A DNA stretch of 12,718 bases from an uncultured Lachnospiraceae bacterium (GTDB lineage: Bacteria > Bacillota > Clostridia > Lachnospirales > Lachnospiraceae). A model generated the notes under the pieces. The model ran no database searches. It saw only the letters and a program-made list of their open reading frames with translations, and had not been told where the DNA came from. This document shows, piece by piece, positions 6,494-12,718 of the stretch. The stretch is from assembly GCA_948441955.1 (NCBI GenBank), contig CAOJQZ010000066.1, forward strand, positions 1 to 12,718, given 5' to 3'. How positions within the stretch are numbered: position 1 is the stretch's first letter; each line of letters opens with the position of its first letter. Made by a program: the position numbers and the translations under genes.

Positions 6494-7774
6494 TCACTCC
6501 TTCACTGCCAGTACCGATACGCCGTCCGGTATTACAACTACCTCTGCTTCTTTTCCTTTTATTTTCCATGCATGCGCAAGCGCTTCATCAAGGCTTCCTG
6601 CATGTATCATATTCGCCTTTTCCACCGTCTGCTTATCAAGATAAGAAGTCACAAGTATTACCTTATGCTTTTTCAGTATTCTGGCATATATCTGCGCGCA
6701 CCATTGTTCCGGTATTGTTTCCTTAGGCGGTATGCCTGAAAGATACGCGTCAATTTCCTCTACCGTTCCTTTTACAATTAGCTTTTCAAAATAGGTGCCC
6801 CCCATGCCTTCTCTGCAGCCTGCGCACATAATAATCACTGCGTCCTTCCTGGCGCATGCCTCGGCCGTTGCTACCGCTTTCGGCGTCTGATAAAGGTTCT
6901 GATCAAGGGGGTATCCTCCGTTGGAGGTAATGATGATATCTCCCTCCACAGGCTCCCGCCTGGACAGTCTGTTTACAAATTCCACTCCTTTTTCGTGAGC
7001 CTCCTCCAAATCGCCTGCAAACGCCCCTATTACCTTCTTTTCACTGTTAAGCGCTACATTTAAAATAAACTGTACGTTTACCTTCCGGGCGGCGTAAACC
7101 ATATCCTCATGAATGGGATTATGCTTTAATACTCCCGCCATAGCATATGGACTTGCAATTGCCCTGTAGGAATGATTTTCATTTACAGTGGTTTCGTTAC
7201 AGATTCCCGGAAGAATACTCTTACGCCCTCCTGAAAAACCGGCGAAAAAATGAGGTTCAATAAATCCTTCCGTAATAAGGAGATCGCATCCGGCCGCTAT
7301 CTTGTTCACATGGAACTCTGCTCCGGATGGGAGGGTACATATCCGGACAAACTCCTCCGGACAAAATGCATGATTTACAGCTATTTTCTCATGATCTACA
7401 ATTTGATCCCCGAACATTTTTCTCTGCTCTTCCTTCGTTGTAGCCCTGTGAAGACCGGTTGCTATCAGAATCGTAATATCTGCATCCGGCTCTCCCTTTC
7501 TTATCTCTTTCAGGAGCAGGGGCAATGTCAGCCTGCTTGGAACCGCTCTCGTATGATCACTGGTTACTAAAACAACCTTTTTCTTACCCTTGGCCAATTG
7601 ACTGAGCCTTGGCGAGCCTATGGGATTCTTAAGGGCATCCTCTATCATTTCCGATTCTGTTTTTTCCGTCCAAAACTCATCGCTTCCGGCTGTTATTACA
7701 GCCTTCAGGTTTCGTTCCTCAATATTCAGCTCCAGTGTTCCCACATCATAAGGAATCTTAATCTTTCTTACCAT
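6494..7774 (-). CDS. LarA-family nickel-dependent 2-hydroxyacid racemase/epimerase homologue
   Basis: This is a DUF2088/LarA homologue of 426 residues. LarA enzymes use a nickel-pincer nucleotide (NPN) cofactor tethered to a lysine to racemise or epimerise 2-hydroxy acids. Key residues align by motif: Asp73 and Arg76 in SDHTRA, His109 in ATGLHRAT, His175 in EPHFFAG, Lys185 in GGRKSILPG (cofactor tether) and His201 in NENHSYRA (nickel ligand). The enzyme therefore looks active. I use ATG at 7774, preceded by AGAGGT 4 bases upstream. An upstream in-frame ATG at 7822 lies inside the previous gene, lacks a ribosome binding site and adds an unlike N-terminus. The gap to the flavoprotein gene is 8 bp. 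The family includes lactate, malate, hydroxyglutarate and phenyllactate racemases and sugar-acid epimerases, so the substrate is open. The lyase genes next door hint at a hydroxy acid that the lyase accepts in only one configuration. The cofactor genes larB/larC/larE are not in this window. Confidence 0.9.
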   Translation of the reverse strand: MVRKIKIPYDVGTLELNIEERNLKAVITAGSDEFWTEKTESEMIEDALKNPIGSPRLSQLAKGKKKVVLVTSDHTRAVPSRLTLPLLLKEIRKGEPDADITILIATGLHRATTKEEQRKMFGDQIVDHEKIAVNHAFCPEEFVRICTLPSGAEFHVNKIAAGCDLLITEGFIEPHFFAGFSGGRKSILPGICNETTVNENHSYRAIASPYAMAGVLKHNPIHEDMVYAARKVNVQFILNVALNSEKKVIGAFAGDLEEAHEKGVEFVNRLSRREPVEGDIIITSNGGYPLDQNLYQTPKAVATAEACARKDAVIIMCAGCREGMGGTYFEKLIVKGTVEEIDAYLSGIPPKETIPEQWCAQIYARILKKHKVILVTSYLDKQTVEKANMIHAGSLDEALAHAWKIKGKEAEVVVIPDGVSVLAVKE

Positions 7775-7782
7775 ATCTACCT

Positions 7783-9108
7783 CTATTTTGCTGCGTTCGC
7801 CGCTATCTGCACTGCATCCCAAACACCGGCAAACATAGGTGCATAGCCGAGATCCAGATATCCCAGCTCCTCTGTTTTCATTCCCCGGTCAATGGCGCAC
7901 GCAAAAACGTCAATCCTCCATGCCGCTTCCTTTTCACCCATAATCTGTGCACCTAGAATCCGATGGCTCTCTGCTTCATAAACAAGCTTTACAGTAAGCA
8001 GGAAGGGTTCCGGATAATATCTGGCATGGCTCCTTGCCTGAACCGTTTTTACCCTGTAGTCTATCCCGGAAGCTTTTGCTTCTGCTTCTGAAAGTCCGGT
8101 TTTTGCTAGCTCCAGACCCATGCAGCGAAGCATGGAGGTTCCAAGGGCCCGGTCAAAGCAGACCGGCTTCCCCAGCACACTGTCGCCTGCCAGACGTCCC
8201 TGTTTGTTTGCATTCGTGCCAAGTGCAATATAAACTGGTTTCTCTAACACACGATGAAATACAGTTGCACAGTCTCCCGCTGCATATACATCCTTTCTGG
8301 AAGTCCGCATTTCCTTATCTGTTATTATTGCACCATTGGGGAGCTTTTCAATGTCCCCGGTAAAACCGGTATTGGGCGAAACACCTACCGACATGATGAC
8401 AATATCGGCTTTATAGGAGCCCTTATCCGTAAGAATCTCTTCTACCTTTCCGTCTCTTCCCTCAAAGCCTCTGACATACTCTCCTGTCTGCACGGAAACC
8501 CCGTGTCTTTCAAGCTCTTCCTTTGCCGCCTGTCCAAACTCCTCGTCAAACACATTTAAAATCCGATCTGCCGCCTCTATGATACGGACAGATTTTACTT
8601 CCTGCAATAAACATGCCTCGGCAAGCTCCAATCCAATATAGCCGCCCCCTACGATCACTACATTTCCCCGTTTATGCAGCAATCCGTTTTTCAGATCTTC
8701 GGCATCCTGAAGTGTTTTCAGGCAATAAATATTTTTAAGCTCTCTTCCCTGGACCGGTAAAGTCTGCGGCGATGCCCCCGTTGCAATTACCAGCTTATCA
8801 TAAGGAACCTCTATCCTGCCTCTCCTCTCATCTTCCGCATATACCGTCTTTTCATCATAATTTATTCCGTCTGCCGCGCAGCCAGTCCATACACAAATAC
8901 CTGATTTTTCAAATTCCGACGCTTTGCGGATACGAATCAGGTCAAGATCCTCATTAAGACCTGCCACATAATAAGGCAGTCCGCATGCCCCATAGGACAC
9001 TTCCTGACTCTTCTCCAGCACAATTACATCTGTATCCGGAGCTTTCCTCTTTATTCGCGACGCTGCGCTCATACCAGCCGGATTACCGCCTAATACTACC
9101 ACTCTCAT
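7783..9108 (-). CDS. CoA-disulfide-reductase-like FAD/NAD(P)H oxidoreductase
   Basis: This is a 441-residue two-dinucleotide-binding flavoprotein with a C-terminal dimerisation domain. The FAD site is GGNPAGM (7-13). The single redox cysteine is Cys42 in SYGACGLPYYVAG, matching the one-Cys active site of CoA-disulfide reductase, NADH oxidase/peroxidase and NADH:persulfide reductases. The NAD(P)H site is VIVGGGYIGLELAEA (151-165), and the second FAD contact is YAAGDCA (275-281). Tyr422 and the VWD near the C-terminus match the family's dimer-contributed active-site region. No rhodanese domain is fused. ATG at 9108 directly follows the DUF35 stop with no gap, and GGAGG lies in the last codons of that gene. 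Reduction of CoA disulfide or a related thiol/persulfide is the family-level guess. NADH recycling by O2 reduction is the alternative. Its presence in a CoA-ester pathway favours thiol chemistry, but this is inference. Confidence 0.85.
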   Translation of the reverse strand: MRVVVLGGNPAGMSAASRIKRKAPDTDVIVLEKSQEVSYGACGLPYYVAGLNEDLDLIRIRKASEFEKSGICVWTGCAADGINYDEKTVYAEDERRGRIEVPYDKLVIATGASPQTLPVQGRELKNIYCLKTLQDAEDLKNGLLHKRGNVVIVGGGYIGLELAEACLLQEVKSVRIIEAADRILNVFDEEFGQAAKEELERHGVSVQTGEYVRGFEGRDGKVEEILTDKGSYKADIVIMSVGVSPNTGFTGDIEKLPNGAIITDKEMRTSRKDVYAAGDCATVFHRVLEKPVYIALGTNANKQGRLAGDSVLGKPVCFDRALGTSMLRCMGLELAKTGLSEAEAKASGIDYRVKTVQARSHARYYPEPFLLTVKLVYEAESHRILGAQIMGEKEAAWRIDVFACAIDRGMKTEELGYLDLGYAPMFAGVWDAVQIAANAAK

Positions 9109-9516
9109 CTATATATCCTCCATTTTGAACACCGGCTTTGTATAGCCTTCAAAATCCTGCCAGCAGACCTTAAGTCTTGCTCCGCATTCCGGCTCCCTCC
9201 CATCTGTATCCACAAGATTGGAAACCACACGGACCCCCTCTTTCAGATCCACTTCACATACAATATAGGGGACTTTTTCAGAAAGAGACGGATGAAATGA
9301 CTTATGGAAGGTGGTATAGGAATACAGTACTCCTTCTCCTGACAATTCTTCTGTTTCCGTTTCGCTGCATAAACAGTCCGGACACAGATAAGAGGCCGGC
9401 CATCGGAGACGGCCGCATTTTTTACATCTTTGTACCGTCAGCTTATGCTCTCTTGTACCTTCCCAGAAAAACCCGGTATCTGCGCTGATGCCCGGCGCAA
9501 AATATTCTTTCTGCAT
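9109..9516 (-). CDS. DUF35 zinc-ribbon/OB-fold protein, partner of the thiolase-like enzyme
   Basis: This is a 135-residue protein with the classic DUF35 layout. FFWEGTREHKLTVQRC opens an N-terminal helix/rubredoxin-like zinc ribbon with ligands Cys31, Cys34, Cys45 and Cys48. An OB-fold follows (about 57-130), including VLYSYTTFHKSFHP and PYIVCEVDLKEGVRVVSNL. Proteins of this type bind thiolase-superfamily enzymes, for example archaeal HMG-CoA synthase and the steroid side-chain aldolase Ltp2. They complete or gate the CoA/acyl channel. The ATG at 9516 is one base after the thiolase-like gene's stop, with AAGGATGG upstream, so the two are very likely made in equal amounts as a complex. The following flavoprotein gene starts immediately at this gene's stop. 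The family call is firm; the complex is inferred from gene pairing. Confidence 0.92.
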   Translation of the reverse strand: MQKEYFAPGISADTGFFWEGTREHKLTVQRCKKCGRLRWPASYLCPDCLCSETETEELSGEGVLYSYTTFHKSFHPSLSEKVPYIVCEVDLKEGVRVVSNLVDTDGREPECGARLKVCWQDFEGYTKPVFKMEDI

Positions 9517-9517
9517 A

Positions 9518-10705
9518 CTATTCCATCCTTTCTAATATCAATGAAGCATGACTCTGGAACACGCCTCCATTATCGCTGCACATAATAAACCGGGGATATT
9601 TTGTTCCCGGATGCACTCCCAGCTGACGCGCGCCGCACCTTCCCATCAGCTGCATGACGCCTTCGCTTACAGGTGTAAGCCCCATAAAATATGCTTCTGA
9701 AAGCATACCTCCGGATGTATTTACCGGAAATTCCCCTCCAGGTCCAAGGCGTTCTTTTCTTAAGAATTCCTTTTCTTCTCCTGCCTGAAAGAATCCGTAA
9801 TCCCTCAGCGTTGCCTCTACCGTGTATGTGAAGCAATCATACAGCTCGCATGCATCAATATCTTCCTTTGTAATTCCGGCCATCTCAAAGGCCTGTCTGC
9901 CTGCTCTTGCGGCGGCTGAATCTGTATCCTCGGCACACAGACGGAATGGAGACAGCGGCTGGTTCGCACTTCCAAATCCCCGGATTGTCACTAATGGGTG
10001 AAGGTTCCGTTCCTTTGCCCGTTCTGCCGTTGTAAGTACAATTGCACGGCCCCCGTCGGAGTTGGGGGTTGCGTCCAGAAGCCGAAGGGGTTCCGCCACT
10101 ATATCCGCCCCGTAGTATCCATCCTCATTAAGAGGCTTATGTCTCATAGCGGCAATTGGGTTCAGCTCTGCCCATCTGCGCTGTGCAATTGCAATCTCCT
10201 TCCAGACATCAGGCCCTGTTCCGAAAATATGCTGCGCCCGCCTCGCCAGCATGGCGTATTTTGCCATTGTACTTAAGTCGCCGTACGCTGCCAGCTCATC
10301 GGCCGCCTTTCCTCCTTTTATTTCTTTTACAAAGCTTCTCCTTGCACTTCTTGCATTATCACCATAAGAAAGCACAATATATTTGCAAATGCCGCTCTCT
10401 AACAGCCCTATAGAATACAAAAGCCAGCTTCTGGTACAGTATGTTTCCTGGCTCAGTATCTGGGGGCGGATTCCAAGCTGCTCTGCCACTGTAAATGCCG
10501 TCACATCGTAATCTCCGCCAATAGCGTCAAAATGTCTGTAAAGAAGCAGGGCATCGACCTCTTCTTTGCCGATACCCGCGTCTTCTATGGCATTTTTTAC
10601 AGCCTCAATGTGAAAGCTTACGGCTGTTCTGCCCTCCACCTTTCCCTGAGGCGTATATCCTATCCCTGCAATCGCAATCCTGTTTCTTAAATTCTCAAAT
10701 GCCAT
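9518..10705 (-). CDS. Thiolase-superfamily protein, Ltp/SCP-x-like, probable CoA-ester aldolase
   Basis: This is a 395-residue thiolase fold starting MAFENLRNRIAIAGIGYTPQG. I chose ATG at 10705, with AGGAGGG (10715-10721) 9 bases upstream; the frame also extends to 10729 but that lacks a ribosome binding site. The active site departs from true thiolases. The usual GHP motif that supplies a catalytic His reads SEAYFMG (336-342) after the NTSGGMLSEA stretch, and the usual His-containing helix start reads CELYDCFTYT (286-295). Tyr289 and Tyr339 therefore sit where Ltp2-type aldolases use tyrosines. Cys90 in ETYCTRSW is near the nucleophile position, but the spacing is off and alignment is needed. 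With its DUF35 partner next door, a retro-aldol cleavage (or condensation) of a beta-hydroxyacyl-CoA is the best guess. A biosynthetic thiolase or HMG-CoA-synthase role is less likely. The acylating aldehyde dehydrogenase upstream could take up the aldehyde product. Confidence 0.85.
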   Translation of the reverse strand: MAFENLRNRIAIAGIGYTPQGKVEGRTAVSFHIEAVKNAIEDAGIGKEEVDALLLYRHFDAIGGDYDVTAFTVAEQLGIRPQILSQETYCTRSWLLYSIGLLESGICKYIVLSYGDNARSARRSFVKEIKGGKAADELAAYGDLSTMAKYAMLARRAQHIFGTGPDVWKEIAIAQRRWAELNPIAAMRHKPLNEDGYYGADIVAEPLRLLDATPNSDGGRAIVLTTAERAKERNLHPLVTIRGFGSANQPLSPFRLCAEDTDSAAARAGRQAFEMAGITKEDIDACELYDCFTYTVEATLRDYGFFQAGEEKEFLRKERLGPGGEFPVNTSGGMLSEAYFMGLTPVSEGVMQLMGRCGARQLGVHPGTKYPRFIMCSDNGGVFQSHASLILERME

Positions 10706-10714
10706 CTGAAAGCT

Positions 10715-10721
10715 CCCTCCT
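10715..10721 (-). promoter_or_regulatory. Ribosome binding site that fixes the thiolase-like start
   Basis: AGGAGGG on the minus strand overlaps the stop codon of the aldehyde dehydrogenase gene (10720-10722) and lies 9 bases before ATG 10705. It would fall inside the coding sequence if the upstream ATG at 10729 were used, so 10705 is the better start. Confidence 0.75.
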
Positions 10722-12084
10722 ACAGCCATACCTCGTCAAGAGGAGGCATGGTGCAATCATGATAATAGGCCAGCTTTGTCACATTCATCAAATGTCTGTA
10801 GGTCAGATTCTCAGAAATGGAATTATTGCCCCAGCTTCCGCAGCCCAGTGACATGGTAGGATTTAATCCATTAATATAATTTCCTCCGGAAGCCGCGCCG
10901 CCTGCCTGATTCACAACAAGGCGTCCTACCGGAAGCTCTTCTCCTACATATTCCGCCTTCTTCTCGTCCTCTGTGTATATGACAGAGGTATGGCCGGCGC
11001 CCTCCCATAAAAGATTCGACTTTGCCGCAGCCACTCCGTCTTCAAAGTTTTCATATGGAAACAGCTGAATAACCGGGCATAGCTTCTCCCGGCACAACCA
11101 GTTATCTCTTCCCAGTCCCCGGTTATTAAATATTAGAACTTCACTGTCCTCCGGCACCTCAAAGCCTAATTTTTCTGCCAGCACTGCCGGCTTCATTCCT
11201 ACATACTGTGGATTAATGGCGCCGTTTTCTTTAAATAAAAGTCCGGCAAGCTTCTCCGCCTTATCCTCCGGAATGACTGCGGCTTTTGCGTTAACAAAGG
11301 CCTCAACCACTTTATCATAATCTTCTTTCGGGAAATGCAGCGCCTGCTCTCCCGTACATGGAATGCCATTGTCATAGGACCGGCTTGATACAACGGTAGA
11401 CGCAACCTTGCCATAATCTTTATAATCATCCGCAATTACAACCTGGACATTTCCCTGTCCCACTCCAAATGACGGACGTCCGCTGGAATAGGCGGATTTC
11501 ACCATAGCGTGCCCTCCAGTCGCCACAATGACGTCTGCTTTCTGCATCAGCTCCTTTGTCTTGTCCATACTGGGTTCTGTGATAACCTGGATCAGATTCT
11601 CCGGAGCCCCTGCCTCCTTCAGCGCCTCATTGATTAATTCTACTCCATGAATCGTCACATTTTTTGCACCTGGATGAGGAGAAACAATCATACTGTTTCT
11701 ACATTTTATGATATTCATTCCGTTGCTTGCCACTGTGGAGGTAGGATTTGTACTGGGAGCAAGACATGCAATCACACCCAGAGGTTTTGCAAAAGTTACT
11801 ACTTTGTTTATTGTGTCATTTTCTATAATCCCTACCGATTTTTTATCCTTAAGATAAAACCATGCCGCGGCAGTGGCTTTTTTCTGCTTGTATATTTTAC
11901 TGTCAACTCTTCCAAAATGTGTTTCCTTTACTGCCTCTTCTGCCAGAAGCTCTGCGTTGTCGTAAATTGTTTTTCCTATAATTTTTACAAGCCTGTCCAC
12001 CTGCTCCTGGGTATATTTTTCCACCTCTGCCTGAGCGGCCTTTGCTTTCTCAAGCATTTCGTCGATGACTGTTTTTTCTTCCAT
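10720..12084 (-). CDS. CoA-acylating aldehyde dehydrogenase (SauS/SucD/AdhE-N-like)
   Basis: This is a 454-residue NAD(P)-dependent aldehyde dehydrogenase of the CoA-acylating branch, converting an aldehyde plus CoA to acyl-CoA with NAD(P)H, or the reverse. Evidence is the length (no fused alcohol dehydrogenase), PLGVIACLAPSTNPTSTV near residue 101, KCRNSMIVSPHPGAK, VIVATGG (186-192), the GVGQGNVQVVI stretch, catalytic Cys243 in DNGIPCTGEQA, and the C-terminal SWGNNSISENLTYRHLMNVT. The last is shared by AdhE N-domains, SucD and sulfoacetaldehyde dehydrogenases. The cysteine motif differs slightly from the DNG..C.SEQ form, with Gly in place of Ser. Lack of a microcompartment-targeting extension and of shell genes argues against an Eut/Pdu role. 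ATG at 12084 is preceded by an in-frame GTG at 12087; AGGAGGT (12093-12099) serves either. It starts 13 bp after the alcohol dehydrogenase stop. The substrate aldehyde is unknown; coupling with the dehydrogenase and the aldolase-like gene is inferred. Confidence 0.9.
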   Translation of the reverse strand: MEEKTVIDEMLEKAKAAQAEVEKYTQEQVDRLVKIIGKTIYDNAELLAEEAVKETHFGRVDSKIYKQKKATAAAWFYLKDKKSVGIIENDTINKVVTFAKPLGVIACLAPSTNPTSTVASNGMNIIKCRNSMIVSPHPGAKNVTIHGVELINEALKEAGAPENLIQVITEPSMDKTKELMQKADVIVATGGHAMVKSAYSSGRPSFGVGQGNVQVVIADDYKDYGKVASTVVSSRSYDNGIPCTGEQALHFPKEDYDKVVEAFVNAKAAVIPEDKAEKLAGLLFKENGAINPQYVGMKPAVLAEKLGFEVPEDSEVLIFNNRGLGRDNWLCREKLCPVIQLFPYENFEDGVAAAKSNLLWEGAGHTSVIYTEDEKKAEYVGEELPVGRLVVNQAGGAASGGNYINGLNPTMSLGCGSWGNNSISENLTYRHLMNVTKLAYYHDCTMPPLDEVWL

Positions 12085-12097
12085 CACAACAAACCTC

Positions 12098-12718
12098 CTA
12101 TTTTATTTCATCCTTATATACAATACAATTTTTAATGACATTTCCAGAATCATGTTCCAGAATTGCCTTTTCCAGATCCTCAAGCCTATACTCGTTCTGA
12201 ATAAAATCATCCTCGCATATTACTTTCATTTTTAACAACTCCAGCGCTGTCATCACATGCTGCGGGGTTGTATGGAATACACCTTTTATAGTTATCTGGG
12301 AATAATGCAGAAGCGTTGCGTCTACGTGAAGCACGCTGCCGCTTTTTGTTCCTCCAAACAACAGAACAAAGCCTCCCTTTCTTGCCATACGGACACTTGT
12401 TTCCCAGATTCCGATAAGGCCCGTTGCCTCAATGACAACGTCCGCCCCTCTGCCCCCGTCTGTCATTTCCTTTAAAACAGAGACTGAATCCTCTGCACCG
12501 GACAAGTTAACAGCCTTCCATACTCCCAGTTTTTCTGCAGTCTTAAGGCGGTTCTCTTTTAAATCTGAAACAATAACCCTGGCGCCTCTTAAAACCGCAA
12601 GTCTTGCAAACATGAGTCCGATAGGGCCGGCGCCGTTTACAATTACCGTATCGCCCGGGTGAATCGGACAGTTATCAATTCCATAAACCGCACAGGAAAA
12701 CGGCTCCATCAAGGAGGC
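12098..12718 (-). CDS. Zinc-type medium-chain alcohol/polyol dehydrogenase, C-terminal part (5' end outside window)
   Basis: These are the last 206 residues of an MDR-superfamily dehydrogenase. The frame is open through the window edge, entering with ASLMEPFSCAVYGID. This corresponds to the conserved (A)xxEP region that follows the catalytic zinc site, so the Cys/His zinc ligands lie upstream. The Rossmann fold shows VNGAGPIGLMFARLA, and an acidic Asp at the end of the second strand (VIVSDLKENR) suggests NAD rather than NADP. The family's C-terminal pattern SGNVIKNCIVY is present. It resembles sorbitol/threonine/butanediol dehydrogenase types. The start at internal ATG 12709 or TTG 12712 is not real, because the fold would be cut. 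An AGGAGG sequence overlaps its stop for the next gene. Its likely job is oxidation of a secondary alcohol feeding the downstream CoA enzymes. The substrate is not determinable from this part. Confidence 0.9.
   Translation of the reverse strand, partial: ASLMEPFSCAVYGIDNCPIHPGDTVIVNGAGPIGLMFARLAVLRGARVIVSDLKENRLKTAEKLGVWKAVNLSGAEDSVSVLKEMTDGGRGADVVIEATGLIGIWETSVRMARKGGFVLLFGGTKSGSVLHVDATLLHYSQITIKGVFHTTPQHVMTALELLKMKVICEDDFIQNEYRLEDLEKAILEHDSGNVIKNCIVYKDEIK

Noticed and set aside
9570..9836. 88-residue minus-strand frame inside the thiolase-like gene
   Set aside because: A +1/+2 frame reading of the thiolase-like coding sequence with no domain or start signal.
9518..10729. Longer thiolase-like start at 10729 and longer LarA start at 7822
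   Set aside because: Both add residues that overlap the preceding gene and lack ribosome binding sites, whereas the internal ATGs at 10705 and 7774 have good ones.
10720..12084. Microcompartment (Eut/Pdu) aldehyde dehydrogenase
   Set aside because: No shell-protein genes, no cobalamin or glycyl-radical lyase gene, and no clear encapsulation extension in the window.
11647..12135. 162-residue open frame on the plus strand opposite the aldehyde dehydrogenase gene
   Set aside because: It is a Phe/Cys/His-rich reading of the antisense strand with no recognisable domain, and the opposite strand holds a clear enzyme gene.

Overview
The window looks like chromosomal DNA of an anaerobic, Gram-positive, moderate-GC Firmicute, most probably a Clostridia/Lachnospiraceae-type gut or sediment organism. 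The grounds are strong AGGAGG-type ribosome binding sites, a Firmicute-style ComEA/ComEC competence pair, a GerM-type lipoprotein, and a nickel-type lactate-racemase homologue with CoA-linked fermentation enzymes. I cannot name the species. Every gene I support lies on the minus strand, so transcription runs from high to low coordinates. No gene-free stretch exceeds about 85 bp, and I see no rRNA, tRNA, CRISPR array, IS element or prophage.

Right-hand region (12718 to 4999, read right to left): a tightly packed catabolic operon of eight genes. It holds a zinc-type alcohol/polyol dehydrogenase (5' end outside the window), a CoA-acylating aldehyde dehydrogenase, a thiolase-fold protein with an altered active site, its DUF35 zinc-ribbon/OB-fold partner, a CoA-disulfide-reductase-like flavoprotein, a LarA-family (nickel-pincer) 2-hydroxyacid racemase/epimerase homologue, and a split UxaA/SuyAB-type lyase (SAF subunit plus large subunit). 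Gaps are 0-15 bp, most genes have their own Shine-Dalgarno site, and some stops and starts nearly touch. The enzymes fit a route in which a hydroxy acid is epimerised and dehydrated (or desulfonated), while another branch oxidises an alcohol and cleaves a CoA ester by retro-aldol chemistry, with the aldehyde captured as acyl-CoA. The substrate cannot be read from sequence, and I do not recognise this exact gene set as a described pathway.

Middle (4478 to 4909): a small DMT_YdcZ-type (DUF606) membrane transporter with its own likely promoter. It separates the catabolic operon from the competence cluster.

Left-hand region (4409 to 1): a five-gene cluster in the order comEA, PhoB-type response regulator, sensor histidine kinase, double-GerMN lipoprotein, comEC (3' end outside the window). 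A good sigma-A-like promoter lies in the end of the transporter gene, followed by a perfect 8-bp inverted repeat just upstream of the comEA ribosome binding site. The regulator/kinase/GerMN-lipoprotein order resembles the actinobacterial MtrA-MtrB-LpqB module, here placed between the two DNA-uptake genes.
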